Source: Mercurialis annua
Lineage: Eukaryota; Streptophyta; Magnoliopsida; Malpighiales; Euphorbiaceae
Direction of reading: 5' to 3'
Assembly (NCBI RefSeq): GCF_937616625.2
Contig: NC_065575.1
Location: forward strand, 7,261,501 to 7,325,500
DNA length: 64,000 nt
Shown here: one piece after another, positions 34,889 through 46,689 of the stretch
How the letters are laid out: each line of letters starts with the position of its first letter
Numbering within the stretch: the stretch's first letter is position 1
Position numbers and translations under genes: made by a program
The notes under the pieces: model-generated
Told to the model about the DNA's origin: nothing
What the model saw: only the letters and a program-made list of their open reading frames with translations
The model's database searches: none

Positions 34889-35756
34889 ATTTAGTCATTA
34901 CCGACTTTTTTAATTTTTTTTTCAATAACACCATCATCTTGTAAAAACTTCAATAGCACTCTATTTTGTATTTTTACGTTTTAATAGCATCCTAAATTTT
35001 TAAAAAAAAAGATGATTTTACTTTTATAACAATTAAATTTTGCAAAATAACTAAATGAAAGGGTAATTTTATACTTTTTTCTAATTGAACAAATGCAAAT
35101 AAATCCCTTAACTTAAAAATAAACCCTCTTTTCTATTAAATTAAATAAAAAAAAAATATTCTCCTCTATATTTTTTCCGGCATCTTCCTCAACCCGCCAC
35201 CTAAAATCCGCCGCTTCTCCTCCATCGTCCTCCCATGAGAGGACAAGATGATTCATCCTCTCATGGGAGGACGAGATGATTCGTCCTCCATGGGTCTCTT
35301 TCTCCCATGGAGGACGAGTTCTTGAGGAAGAACAACAGTTCTTCCTCAAGAACGAGGAAGAACAGTGTTCTTCCTCAAGAACATTATTCTTCTTCAAAGA
35401 AATATGGCGAATCATGGCGGCGATGGGTTCGAAAGAGTCGGTAACGGATCCGACAGAGGTGGCGATTGGTCGTAATTTAAATATTTTAATTAAATAATTT
35501 CTTATTGTTATTAATCTTTAAAATATGGAGAGGATTGTTTTTTTTTTAGTATTTATAACATTAAATATTATTTAGAATATGTAGTAAATATAAAAGACTT
35601 ATTTTAAATTTTATCCAATTGAAACGAGTTTAATTGGATGCTTTAGGGTGCTATTAAAACGTAAAAATACGAAATAGGATGCTATTGAGGTTTTTACAAG
35701 GTGATGTTTTTATTAAAAAAAATGAAAGGTCAGTAGTTTTACAGGTAATTAGCCTT
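34889..35756. mobile_element. Foldback element 1 with palindrome array (about 0.87 kb)
   Basis: Inverted arms: CATCTTGTAAAAACTTCAAT at the left pairs with the complement of ATTGAGGTTTTTACAAGGTG at the right, and TTTTTACGTTTTAATAGCA is shared further in. The right end GGTAATTAGCCTT links it to the 34288 family. The centre is GC-richer and begins with CCGCC/CCATCG-type sequence before the array at 35227-35382. Edges are approximate. Confidence 0.65.
35227..35382. repeat. Palindrome array in foldback element 1
   Basis: Units GTCCTCCCATGAGAGGAC (35227-35244) and ATCCTCTCATGGGAGGAC (35255-35272) are 18 bp and 28 bp apart. Truncated or mirrored forms start near 35283 and 35298. A second word follows: GTTCTTGAGGAAGAAC (35318-35333), GTTCTTCCTCAAGAAC (35338-35353 and 35367-35382). 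Each word is a near-perfect palindrome with one pyrimidine-rich and one purine-rich arm. Confidence 0.85.
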
Positions 35757-36674
35757 ATTTTTAATAAGTTGGGTTCTACTTTAAAATATTTTAAAAATTA
35801 AAATCCAAGTCAAAAGTCAAACTTAATTTTACATTAATAACATAACAGTAAAATACCAATGAATTTGACAGATATTTATCTCTCCAAAAATTCTTTTCTA
35901 ACTTCTCTCTAAAACCAAGCCTTGATTTTAAGGGTGGTGAGGCGGTGATTTCGGCCTTCTATTGAAAATTTATTATTTCATCACCCGCATGTTTAATTTC
36001 TTGTCTTATCTTACTTTTATTTCAATAAATTGCTCCGGTTGTGGAGATCAGTTTGTTTTTTGGAACGTTTTATGATTTGTTTTTGTCAAATAAAAGTGTT
36101 TTCAGGTTCGATCAAGATTTTATAATTCTGGGCGATCATTTGTTCTGATTCTCGATGAATCCTGTTTTATGAAGTTTTCATGATTTATTCAAGATTCTTA
36201 TGATGATTATGGCTTGTTTGTTGCAGTTTTATGTTGGTTTCATCTGTTTTGTGACGATTCAAATTTACTGGATACAAATATTTTGAAGAATACAACTAGT
36301 ATTCAACTCCAGCACAATTATTTTATTTACTTTTTCATAGGTTTGTAAGGCGGATCTGCGACTAAGTCGTTTATATTTGTAGCATAGGCTATTTTTTTTG
36401 TCTGATCTACAAATTTATCCCGAATTTTACATTGTAACTGCTTTTATTATGAGTAAATTTTTAAGATTTTTAAGTTATTTTTTTTAAAAAAAGATAGTTT
36501 ACTTTGACATTTGAAATTATGTACGTTTATTTTTTTATCTATTTCTCTTCTCTGCTATACATCATCAAATGAATAGTATTTTTTAAAAATTTAAAAGATG
36601 GTCCTTAATTGCGCCCCCACCCCCATCATGACTTTTTTTTCTTTTAAAAAACCTCTCCAACTCTTTTTTATAAA
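35757..36674. other. Non-coding spacer
   Basis: AT-rich. Around 35885-36330 it resembles a transcribed leader (CT-rich, then T-rich and intron-like), but I cannot attach it to any gene. Nothing else is recognised. Confidence 0.4.
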
Positions 36675-37412
36675 AAGGTCTAATTATTTAGAAACACCTC
36701 GTCTTAATTTTTTTTGTTTACAACCCGATCTAGGAAAAGTTTCAATTATATTCTATTTAGGGTTTTCCGTTTTCACCTATACTCCCACTAAGGGTACATG
36801 ATGATTTGAATAATTTAAGGATAAAAATATTAATAACAACAAATAGAAGGATTATATCATATTTTTTCTTATTTGAAAAATACAATAAATCCTTCAACTT
36901 TAAAAATATTTAAATAGGTCTTAATAATTAATTGTTTTTAAAACATTTATTAAAAAATTAAATTATTTTAAAAAAATTCAATCTACCACCGTACTTTCCG
37001 ATTTAAAAATCCACCACTAAATTTTTTAAAAGATTTTTGTACTCCTCCTTTCATGGAAGGAAGAGTTTTTCTTTTTCCATAGAAGGAAGGAGCAGATCTG
37101 AAGGAGGAGCAGCTTGAGCTCCTTCTTCGAGAAAAAAATCGAAAAAAATTAAAAAAATATAAATAGTTTTTGTGTACGCAAGTATAATTTTTTTTACGGT
37201 TTTTGATTTTAAAAAAATTATTAATAATTAATATAAATTAAATAATTATTATTAGTTGTATTTTTTAAAAGAAGATGATAGAAATAAACATCAATTTAAT
37301 ATTTTATGATAGAGGTGAAATCAAAAAATCTGATATAGGATATAATTGATTTTTTTTTAAATCAGAAAACGAACAAAAATTTAAAATGGAGTGTCTTTAA
37401 GTAATTAAGCAT
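36675..37412. mobile_element. Foldback element 2 (about 0.74 kb)
   Basis: Left end AAGGTCTAATTATTTAGAAA, right end complement AATGCTTAATTACTTAAAGA; the arms then share ACACC/ACACTCC and TTTTTGTT(T/C)-type stretches. Ends resemble the 34288 family. A short palindrome cluster lies at 37043-37128. Confidence 0.55.
37043..37128. repeat. Palindrome cluster in foldback element 2
   Basis: Three units around CTCCTTTCATGGAAGGAA (about 37044), CTTTTTCCATAGAAGGAA (about 37071) and GAAGGAGGAGCAGCTTGAGC (about 37100), 27-29 bp apart. Pyrimidine arm followed by purine arm, as in the neighbouring elements, but less regular. Confidence 0.55.
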
Positions 37413-37850
37413 TATAAAAAATAGTCATTAACATTTTACCCTTCTATACAATGCAATATAAAGAAATTCAATTAATAAGTTTCCTCTCCACTAATTCAAC
37501 TGATAATTTCCTTTCTTGGTAATATCCTTTTCTGTTTAAAATAGAAAATATAAAGAAATAAACAAAAACTCAAAAAGGGAAAGTTAATAAAGTTTGTGTA
37601 TAAATAATAGGCCCAGAAAAGAAGGGATGGAACGTAAAGGCATTAAAAATCTTCTAGAAGCTTTTAGATTCCCTTTGTCCTTTTTGTGGAAAATTTCGTG
37701 GTGGTTAAGCATTTTGCTGAGATTTCATTGTCCTCATCTTCAGATATTTTTTCCCCTTCGCGAACCATTTAACGTATTAAAATGTTTTTGATTTAATTTT
37801 TTAATCACTCATTTTCCCCCTGAGAATCAATATTATCAGTATTAGAAATC

Positions 37851-38859
37851 GAACAAAGGATCATTTCACCCCCTCAATTTGGCACGAAGTATAAAATTGC
37901 GCAAATTCGTAAAAGTGAATTACTTTTTTTTTTTGAATGTGGCAAAATCGTATCAAATCAACCCAAAAAGAGTGAGATAATCATCCCCCTCAATTATCAA
38001 AACCGGATCAATTTAACCCTCAATTCCAACCAAATTTAATACTAATTAAGCTTAATTTAATGCCAAACTAAGCCTAATTCAAATAAATTAAACCTAATTT
38101 AATACTAAACCTAATTAAACTGAGTTTGCTATATATTAAATTAATTTAATCAACCCGCCTCCATTCCAACTCCCTCTCCACTCCATTCTGACTTCCGCCA
38201 GCTATCCTAATTCACCGTCGTCCACCTCCGGAACTCCCTCACCGCCGGCCACCTCAAATTCACGGCCACTGTTCTCAGACGAGAACAGAGCCCCCTGTTT
38301 TCGTCTGAGAACAGATGAACTGTTCTCAAACAAGGACAGTCTCAATGTTCTCAAACAAGGACAGTCTTACTGTTCTCAGACGAGAACATACGGAGTTGTT
38401 CTCAAACGAGAACAGATGGATTTGTTCTCATCTGAGAACAGTGGCCAACGGTGGGAGGGTCTTCGGGGGGGTATTCGGAGGTGGCCGATGGTGGGTTAGG
38501 GTAGCCGGCGGTGGGTGAAGTTTTGGTGAGGTAGGAGATGGAAAAAAATACGCAAAAGTTCATATATGTTTTTCAAAAGTTTATTTTAATATATAATTTT
38601 TTAAAATGTAAAAATGTTTTTAATTTTAAAAAATTTCATGTACTAATTTGAAAAATTATAAAAAAATAAGGACTATTTTGAACTTTATACTATTTTTTTA
38701 AGAGAGTGTGTTTCAAACACCGGTGAGAGTGGGAAAAGGTAGAGTTGGGTTGATTTGATACGGTTTTGCCAAGCACAGGGGAAAAGTGATCCGATTTTAT
38801 GAATTTGGACCTTTTTGATATTTCGTGCCAAGTTGAGAGGGTGAAATGATCCTTTGTTC
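37851..38859. mobile_element. Foldback element 3 with regular palindrome array (1.0 kb)
   Basis: Starts GAACAAAGGATCATTTCACC and ends with its complement GGTGAAATGATCCTTTGTTC. Further paired stretches are CTCAATTTGGCACGAA / TTCGTGCCAAGTTGAG and CGTATCAAATCAACCC with its complement at 38745. The fold continues inward through GC-rich CCGCCGGCCACC-type sequence to the array at 38270-38440. No open frame with protein character. Confidence 0.8.
38270..38440. repeat. Seven 18-bp palindromes at 25-26 bp period
   Basis: Units start at 38270, 38296, 38321, 38346, 38371, 38397 and 38423. First and fifth are TGTTCTCAGACGAGAACA; others are TGTTTTCGTCTGAGAACA, TGTTCTCAAACAAGGACA (twice), TGTTCTCAAACGAGAACA and TGTTCTCATCTGAGAACA. 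Spacers are 7-8 bp and differ from each other. The array is centred in foldback element 3. Confidence 0.95.
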
Positions 38860-38910
38860 AATAGATATCTGAAGCAATTACCAGATAAGAAAAACAAAAA
38901 ATTTAGAAAA

Positions 38911-40205
38911 TCACTCCCGATAACCTGTCAAAGAACGGACATATTGCGCTAAATTATGCGCTGCCTGATTCGTGGATCGTCTTACAAATAAAAAAAATAA
39001 ATCAGAAAATTGCTTCGACAATTGAGCACAGTCTTCTACTAACACTTCCGCTTCACGAGAAATCAGATTACGAAGCTCCAAAATAACATTAAGAGTATCT
39101 GACTCGACTATCACTTTGTTCATTCCCTTGATCCAACTTAACGCTTCACGAATGCTAATTAATTCGGTGTGTCTAAGAGAAACAGATCCTGATGCGATTA
39201 CTATCTGTAAAAATGGCAGCATCAACATTTAACTTGAAGAAACCTGCTGCAAGTTTAGACCATTTAACAGAACCTTCATTCTTCCCCAAGACCGTGTTTC
39301 TCAAGTGCGATGGTTAAAAATTAGCCACTGTCCACGCTATTAACTGCACTCCTATTGCATTAACTACTTGCATCAGATTACTAACAACATTTCGACCAGA
39401 CCTAATTATTCCGGTTGCACCAAATATTCCAAACAATCATCGCAACCAACTCTTGTTCTTCTTTTGTCATAACGTGCTGCCACAATCTAAACCAATCTCT
39501 AAAACTAACCTCACCAATGACCGGTAATTTCAGCTTAGCTATATCCCAACACAAACCCGCAAAGTGGTAAGACCAAAGCAAATGATCATCACTCTCAAAC
39601 GAACCATTACAAATAGGACAAATTAAATTTATAAAAACATGTTTCGAAGCAAGATTCACCGTCGTGGGAAGTTAACCGGAGCACGCTCGCCACAAAAAAT
39701 TCCGAACATGAAGAGGAATTATCAGCTTCCAAATGGCATCCCAAACTTTATCTGGGGCTGTAGTAATCAAGCCTCTTAAGGCTCTATACGAGTTTTTAGC
39801 CAAAAATTGACCATTAGCTTCGAGCTTCCAACACCAACCATCCTTTGTACGTCTGCTACTGACAGGGACGTTGAGTATACTTTTAACATTAATAGGGTAA
39901 AAAATATCCTTAAGAAGCCTTTCATCCCATTGCTTAACATTGATATCAAATAAATTACTAACCTTAACATTAGCTAAATCAATAGAAGCTCCGTAGATAT
40001 AAACCCAGAAGCATTATCCAGAATCCATGGATCAATCCAGACATTTGTACTTTCCCCATCACCAATCTGCACTCTTGCACCCTTCTTCACTACCTCTTGG
40101 GCTTCGAAAATGCTACGCCAAACAAAACTCGGATTTGACCTGAGTTTAGCTTTAACAAACCTCAATTTGGGGATTTAGCGGGCTTTAAAAACTCGAGTCA
40201 TCAAC
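38911..40205 (-). pseudogene. L1-type LINE fragment, 3' part of ORF2, decayed
   Basis: On the minus strand, in order: a piece of the region after RT (PSFVWRSIFEAQEVVKKGAR, VQIGDGESTNVWIDPWI, 40165-39974), further pieces in other frames (39970-39776), a zf-RVT-like zinc region (CPICNGSFESDDHLLW, 39659-39402), and an RNase H-like tail (RHTELISIREALSWI...VIVESDTLNVILEL, 39228-38911) typical of plant LINEs. Frames change and stops interrupt, so it is dead. No poly-A tail or target duplication is clear at the left. It ends head to head with the next LINE fragment near 40200. Confidence 0.8.
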
Positions 40206-40229
40206 GACTCACTCATACTAGTTAAACTC

Positions 40230-42484
40230 GGATTTGTCATTACGCTTCGCTCCTCTTTTTTCTCTTGTTGCCTTAGAGGCCAACTTGCCTTTCCAAAGGG
40301 TAGGTACATTCTTGATTTCTCTATGATTTCCAATGAATTACTTCACTTAGCTAATAGGCGGAAGCACAAGTTGTTTATTCTGAAGCTTGATTTTCAAAAA
40401 GATTTTGACAGTGTTGATTGGGAGTATTTGATTACTGTTATGCGTTGTATATGGTTCCCTTAGAAATGGCTTCAGAGGATGTATTATTGCCTATCCTCAA
40501 ATACCACGACGATCCTAGTTAATGGTAGTCTTGTGGATCCTATTAAGATGCAGAGGGGTGTGAGCCTGGGGTGATCCTATTTTCCCTAATCTGTTTGTCC
40601 TAGCGGTTGAAGGGCTAAAATGCATCTTGAAAAGTCTTTCCATATGGGATTTACTGGTGGGCATTCTTTTTCAGAAGAGTTTGATCCAATTTCGTTGTTG
40701 TAGTTTGCTGATGACATACTTATTTTTCTTCCCTATGATTTAGAGCACCTTAAGAATTTGACTTGGATACTTCGTTACTTTGAAGTAGTGTAAAATGGAT
40801 TGAAAATTAATTTCCAAAAAAACTCTATTATGAAAATTAATATTAGTGAGGGCGATTTATTTTCTGGTGCTCATGTGGTGGGTTGTAAGACAAAGTCTTT
40901 TCCTATTAAATATCTCAGTCTGTCTTTATTGAAACGTTAGTTGGCTTCTAGGTTCTGGGACCATATGGTGGATAGGCTCAAAGCTAAACTGGCATTATAG
41001 AAAGAGTTTCTGCTTTTTCCTGCAGGCAGGTTAGTCCTTATTTAATCAATCCTCTTTAGTTTTCCAATTTATTTTATGTCATCTTTTAGTATGCCAAGTG
41101 GGATTTAGAGTAAGCTGGAGGCTTATATGAGCGCTTCCTCTAGAAAGGTGATATTACATCTAGAACCTTTTGTAAATTTTATTATAAGGTTATTTGCCAA
41201 TATTTTGATATGGGTGGTTTAGACATTTCGAATCTCAAAGCTAGAAATTAAAGTCTATTATTTAAATGGGTTTGGAAATTGCGATTTAGTAATAAAAACT
41301 CTCTTTGGTTCAATGTTGTCTCGTCTTGTTCTTCTATCTCAGATTGGGATACTTTGATTTTTGGTAATTCTAAAGAGTTTTCTAGTACGTGGAAGGGTAT
41401 TAAGAAGAGATGTTGTGGTGACAAACTTATTTGGGGTGTGTTTATTGCTAATGTTCGTTATAAAGTGGGGGATGTAGGATCTACCATGTTGTGGTATGAT
41501 AATTGAAGGGACTTGGTACGCCGCTTGAATTATTCCATAAATTTTACAATCTTTCAAATAAAAAATATGCTCTTATTTCTAATATTTGACAAGATAGTTG
41601 GATATGAAGACGTCGTTTAAGAGTAACAGAATCGTTGTTACTTCTTGATTTTTATTTTTTTTAATAAGGTATTTATTGAGAGAAGGTTGGATGTGGTATC
41701 TTGAAATTCCCCTTCGGGAGTTTACTTTTCGGCTTTATTTTGTAAGTTATTGGCTGCAACGGTTTCAGGTTCTGTCCATGATCGGATAGTACATCCTGTG
41801 CGCTGTATTACCCCGTATGATTTCCAAGCAGCTGCTGCAAGCCCTTCTCACCGTGATTTTTCTCGAGTTTCAGGGGGAACTGTTGCTATAACAGGTGGGG
41901 TTTCAAGGGAAGCTGTTGCTATTACAAGTCGAGTTCATAATGTTTTGAAACAGGGAATTGTTGTTTCTGGTTTAGTTCGAGGAGCTAATAGTTTGGTTCA
42001 CTAGGCTATGCATCATGGAGCTGTTGTTAATGACATTACTTTGCAAGCTCAGGTTGATTCTGATCGTTATTTTGAGTATGTGACGGATGAGAGGGTTGTT
42101 GTAACAGAGGAGGTCAGGAATGATGTAGCTATGAACATAGCTTTGATTGAGATTAATGTGATTAATTCTTTTACTCATATTAGGAAATCTCATTCTCCTT
42201 CTCAGGTCAAGTTTTTTATTTGGGTTGCTTTACATAACACAGTTCATACCCTCAACTTCTTAGCAAGATTTGGTATTGTCTCTTTTGATAACTCTATGTG
42301 CTCGCTTTGTGATTTTGAGGGAACGCAAGACCATCTTTTCATTCACCGTGGTTTTTTTAAGAGTGTCTGGGATGTGGGTGCTTCAAAGCTTAGATATCAT
42401 TTGGGTCCACCCTTTTTTTTTGTCGACTTTATGATTGTTTCAAGGAGTTCTAATTGGAACTTTGACAAATTCTTTGTTTTATGA
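40230..42484 (+). pseudogene. L1-type LINE fragment, RT to zf-RVT, decayed
   Basis: Begins with RT sequence (FPKGRYILDFSMISNELLH, then KLDFQKDFDSVDWEYL) and has the polymerase motif FADDILIF near 40708, with many stops between. It continues through the region after RT (41279-41506) and ends with the zinc-binding domain (SPSQVKFFIWVALHN, then CSLCDFEGTQDHLFIH, 42190-42484). Between 41740 and 42180 lies an open, normally biased stretch of about 140 codons (VHDRIVHPVRCITPYDFQAA..., interrupted by one TAG) that I do not expect at this place in L1 ORF2. The 5' part is missing. Confidence 0.8.
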
Positions 42485-44249
42485 TTATTTGGGAGATTTA
42501 AAAAAACAGGAACTCAAAAGTTTTTTGAAGTGCAATTGCAACGAGAGATGGTGATTTTTAATTATCTCAACAAAGCAGTTTTTCTTTTCAAGATTTGTAA
42601 TATGAGTTTTTATTATTCGCAGTTGAATTTTTATAGAAATTCTTACTGCATTTTATTTTCGAACATGTGACTTTGTGTTTGTTCCGTTATCCTTAGTTTC
42701 TTTTAGTACGCCATCTTACATGTGCCATTTTTATGAAAATTTTGAGTGGCGGTTTTGCCATTTTTTATGACTTTTAAAATACAAATTTATTCATCAAAAA
42801 ATAATTTAACTTTTCGAAGGATTTTTTTCTTAATAAACCTTTAATTGAGCTGTATATTTTATTTTTCCCAACAACATCAGTTGTGTTAGAGAATGAATCG
42901 GGAGTGATGAATTTTCTAGACAAATGACAATTAAAGGTGGAAACACTAATATAATTAATTGAAATTTTCACATGTAAGATGTTGATCGACACTAGTTTTA
43001 AAATGTTTTTGCATGGAAATATTGTCACGGCACAAATTGAGCTTATTAAAATATCAATACATTACTAGATTCCAACTTTTCAAGAGACAAAAAGACAAGA
43101 CAATCAAATTTTGTCAAGGACATGATTTCTTTGATAATAATAATTAATATGCCTCAATAATTGTTTTGCTAACATCTCATCTGCGAGAAAAATTATACTA
43201 CAATAGTTTTAGATATTTACATGAGTCGTTAAAATAAATGTTTTCTTTTAAAAATACTACAACTATTGTTAATAAGGAAAAAACTGATGAAACTGAAAAT
43301 CAGATAATTTTAAAAATAATGTTCATTTTAATGTAAAATTAATGTGGTATCTAACAATATATAGAAGGGACGCCAAAAACTTTTGACTTTGAAATTCTAG
43401 GTAGACTCAGTCCACTACGTCTATATAGATGAGCTAATGTTCATCTTAATGGTACTATCGTAATTTTATTTATTATTTATTTACACTTTTAAATAGTAAA
43501 TTACGATATGCCATTATTTTAATGACGTGTCATAATGTGATAGGTTTAGTCCATGGATGACGTGGTAGACTGAGTCTACCTAAGAATTTCTCTATTTATA
43601 AAAATTACAGTTTAGTTCTCATAATTCACTTTTTTAATTTTAAATATTACTACATATTATTGATTTTAATGTTATATAATATTATTGTACAAGATAATAT
43701 TAAAATACTCTAATCATTTAATTTTCATACTAAAATACTAGAATTAAAATAAATAGAAGGATAAATTACATATATAAATTTATAACTTACGATAGTATAA
43801 ACCTAAAAAAATCGAACATATTATGATATTACGTACATAACTATAAAATAGAACATCTCTTAATCAAACACATTTATAATTTGGAAGATCTATACTAAAT
43901 ATGTCAGTATTAGTAAAATAATTCGTAAAATATTTGAATTTGAAGATATATATTAATTGGTATTGTTGATCTCTTTACCCAAATATTTGTATGTGTTTGA
44001 TTTTGAATGTACACGAATATTTGGATCAAAATTGAAAAAAAAAACATCTCTTAATCATTACATCTAACAGTTTGAAAACTTTATATCATATCCATCAATA
44101 TTAGTAAAATAATGAATAAAAGTGTTTTAACTATAAAATGATTATTGTTATTAGATTTTTTTAGAATATTTGCTTGTGTTCAACTCTCAATGTATTCACA
44201 TATTTGAATAAAGAATTTAATTCAATTTTTCTATTAAAATTTAATTTTC
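42485..44249. other. AT-rich intergenic stretch
   Basis: Holds the 3' remainder of the LINE to about 42770, then no gene. A 200-bp foldback MITE lies at 43391-43590. A repeated phrase around CATCTCTTAATCA (43850 and 44044) with ATCAGTAT/TATTAGTAAAATAAT neighbours suggests a ~190-bp diverged tandem duplication. Confidence 0.45.
43391..43590. mobile_element. Foldback MITE, 200 bp
   Basis: Left end GAAATTCTAGGTAGACTCAG and right end complement GAAATTCTTAGGTAGACTCA, continuing into CCACTACGTC / CCACGTC. The target duplication is not clear. Confidence 0.7.
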
Positions 44250-44254
44250 TTCTT

Positions 44255-44537
44255 TATCAGAATTGAGAATCAAAGAACCGAAACTATATTGAATTGGATT
44301 GTAAAATTACAAATCAAAGAGTAAATGTGAAGCTACTACTCTATTTATACACAATGCTGAAAACGGTTACTAGTAGAATGTTGAACACACAATGAAGCAT
44401 GTATGGATTTGATAAGCTGTCAATGAGCTGTCAATGAACTGTCTCTGAGCTGGAATTAAACCATAAGCAGAAGCATGAAGTTTTGTATAAGCAGAGATGA
44501 GAATGTTTGATGCATCCGAGAACCATATACTCTGTTA
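44255..44537 (-). repeat. 3' LTR of the non-autonomous element
   Basis: 283 bp. The sequence AGAGATGAGAATGTTTGATG near its right end is repeated again just inside the element at 44584-44622, a partial LTR duplication. Confidence 0.88.
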
Positions 44538-45584
44538 CCCCCCCTCAAGCTAGGCATAGGTGCCAAATATGCCGAGCTTGGTAAGAGATGAGAATGTTTG
44601 ATGCATCCGAGAACCATTTCAACAAAGATATATATGCAATAAAACCTCAACATCGCAGCAGACAAAAGGAGAAAACAGATGCAGCCACTTTGCTGCAGCA
44701 GCAATGAGGAATTGTAGGCAGCAATAATCAGAATCAAACCAGAAGCTTCGGTCTCTTGGCTTTGATGGATTGCAGCAGTTGGAAGCAACATAAACAGCAG
44801 TTTGCATTGGTATGTTGCAGCAGCAAAAGAAGCAATAACAGTAGTTTTCACACCAACAACCACATGATTACTAGCTAAGCTCATTATCAATACGAATCTT
44901 GAACCATTAAATGCTAGAGAGCATAAACTACATGTTTTACATATCACATAAAACGATAACATTTTCCCCCTGCTTTGGTGATGAGTAAAACTCAGTGGCT
45001 CAATCCTCATCAATAATAGCAAAATCCATGGAAGAGCACACACATCATCTTTGTATATCAGAACCAGATAAAACTAAACAAGATTTGTTGCACATAACTT
45101 GATGCAACTTGAGCAAATTTCTGTCAACAATCAATATTCAAAAGATAAAATTCCATTGAGGACTTCTGTCAAACACATGATGAGCATAACGAAAGCTACT
45201 TGTATCAGATCTGTAGATATAGAACTTATACCAAGTGTTGAACTAACACCATCACAAAGAACAAGAACATGAGAACACAAATCTGAGATAGAAGAATGAT
45301 ATCCATAACTCTTTCAAATAGAAATCAGTAAATCTTCAGTCATTTAGACGAAGAACAGAAATGCAGAATCAGAAAGAAGAATGAAGAAAATAGAAAACAG
45401 AGAGGAACCTGAACAATAGGAATCCAATCAATTAGCCGCCACTGATGCAGCTCCAAACAAGAACAGAGAAGAATAACAATCAATGAATAACGACGAACAA
45501 TCAATCAAAATGAAACTGAAATCAAAGTCACCGATAGCGATGAACTTCAAACTGAAAATCAAAATCAAAATCCATCAAAACAAT

Positions 45585-45712
45585 ATCAATCCGGACCATT
45601 ACGGTACAACGGAGAACAACAATCGAATCAAATCAATCCGGACCATTACGGTACAACGGAGAACAACAATCAATCAAATCAATCCGGACCAATACGGTAC
45701 AACGGAGAAGAA
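45585..45712. repeat. Three-copy tandem repeat of 46-47 bp
   Basis: Each copy contains AATCCGGACCATTACGGTAC followed by AACGGAGAACAAC; the third has CCAATACGG. It lies in the leader side of the non-autonomous element. Confidence 0.9.
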
Positions 45713-45828
45713 ACTCAAAATGAAATCATGAATCAGGTTCGCTGCGATACAATGGAAAAGAAACTAATAACGCGGCGGCAACTCCGGCGGCAATGCCTGA
45801 TCCCGGGCTCGGACCCGCTCTGATACCA

Positions 45829-46111
45829 TATCAGAATTGAGAATCAAAGAACCGAAACTATATTGAATTGGATTGTAAAATTACAAATCAAAGAGTAAAT
45901 GTGAAGCTACTACTCTATTTATACACAATGCTGAAAACGGTTACTAGTAGAATGTTGAACACACAATGAAGCATGTATGGATTTGATAAGCTGTCAATGA
46001 GCTGTCAATGAACTGTCTCTGAGCTGGAATTAAACCATAAGCAGAAGCATGAAGTTTTGTATAAGCAGAGATGAGAATGTTTGATGCATCCGAGAACCAT
46101 ATACTCTGTTA
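45829..46111 (-). repeat. 5' LTR of the non-autonomous element
   Basis: Pairs with 44255-44537, same length and no difference seen. The primer site abuts its end at 45828. Confidence 0.88.
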
Positions 46112-46215
46112 TTCTTTTCACTCTTTGATGAATAAAGTTTTAAAATTAAATTTCATTTGCTTATGAATGTTTGATTTCAACATATTTGTTAGTTGTTTAT
46201 TTCAGAAACATTATA

Positions 46216-46463
46216 CTCCCTCCGTCCCACTTTAGAAGTCCCATTTGACTTTACACACAGATTAAGAAAACATTAATTATTCTTGTCTTTTTATGTTTTT
46301 TCATGTTTTACCCCTATTAATGATAGTGGAATTTTCCATAGAACTCTTTTAAGATGACTAAAATAAGGGTAAAATAGGAAAAATATTCTAAAAATAGTAA
46401 TGGAACTTTTTAAATGGGACATCTCAAAATGGAATATGGGACTTCTTAAACGGGACGGAGGAC
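46216..46463. mobile_element. Stowaway-type MITE (248 bp)
   Basis: Left end CTCCCTCCGTCCCACTTTAG, right end complement GTCCTCCGTCCCGTTTAAGA, with AGAAGTCCCAT next in both arms. TA lies on both sides (46214-46215 and 46464-46465). Confidence 0.85.
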
Positions 46464-46689
46464 TAATTTTCGTGATTTTTATATATTTACTTTTTGTTAT
46501 AAATTATTGCAAAATTATAATTATTGTAGCATAAGCTTTTTAGATGAAAAACTAATTTATACTATAAATAAAGTGAAGGACCAAATTTTATTTTATTTTT
46601 AACATTTATGTCTTATAATGACATCATTGTTTAATAGAAAGAAAAGAGAATTTATAAAATAAATATATAACTTTAATATCTAAGAAACT

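Larger units (their letters stand above)
44255..46111 (-). mobile_element. Non-autonomous Copia-like LTR element with TA...TA ends
   Basis: Two 283-bp direct repeats (44255-44537 and 45829-46111), identical by eye, flanked by TTCTT (44250-44254 and 46112-46116). Just inside the right repeat, on the minus strand, is TGGTATCAGAGC (45828-45817), an initiator-tRNA-Met primer site with no gap to the LTR. Just inside the left repeat, on the minus strand, is the purine run TTGAGGGGGGG. So it is an LTR element on the minus strand, 1857 bp in all, with no recognisable protein. LTR ends are TAACAG...CTGATA on that strand rather than TG...CA. A primer site abutting the LTR and CTTGAGGGGG before the 3' LTR suggest Copia ancestry. 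Confidence 0.85.

Noticed and set aside
38270..38440. Regular repeats with differing spacers, CRISPR-like at first sight
   Set aside because: Spacers are only 7-8 bp, repeats 18 bp, the array sits in a foldback element of a plant genome, and no cas genes are present.
44456..45043. 195-codon minus-strand open frame inside the non-autonomous LTR element
   Set aside because: Codon and residue use (Leu, Cys, Ser-rich, no domain) looks random, and it overlaps the LTR end. Not supported as a gene, though not excluded.
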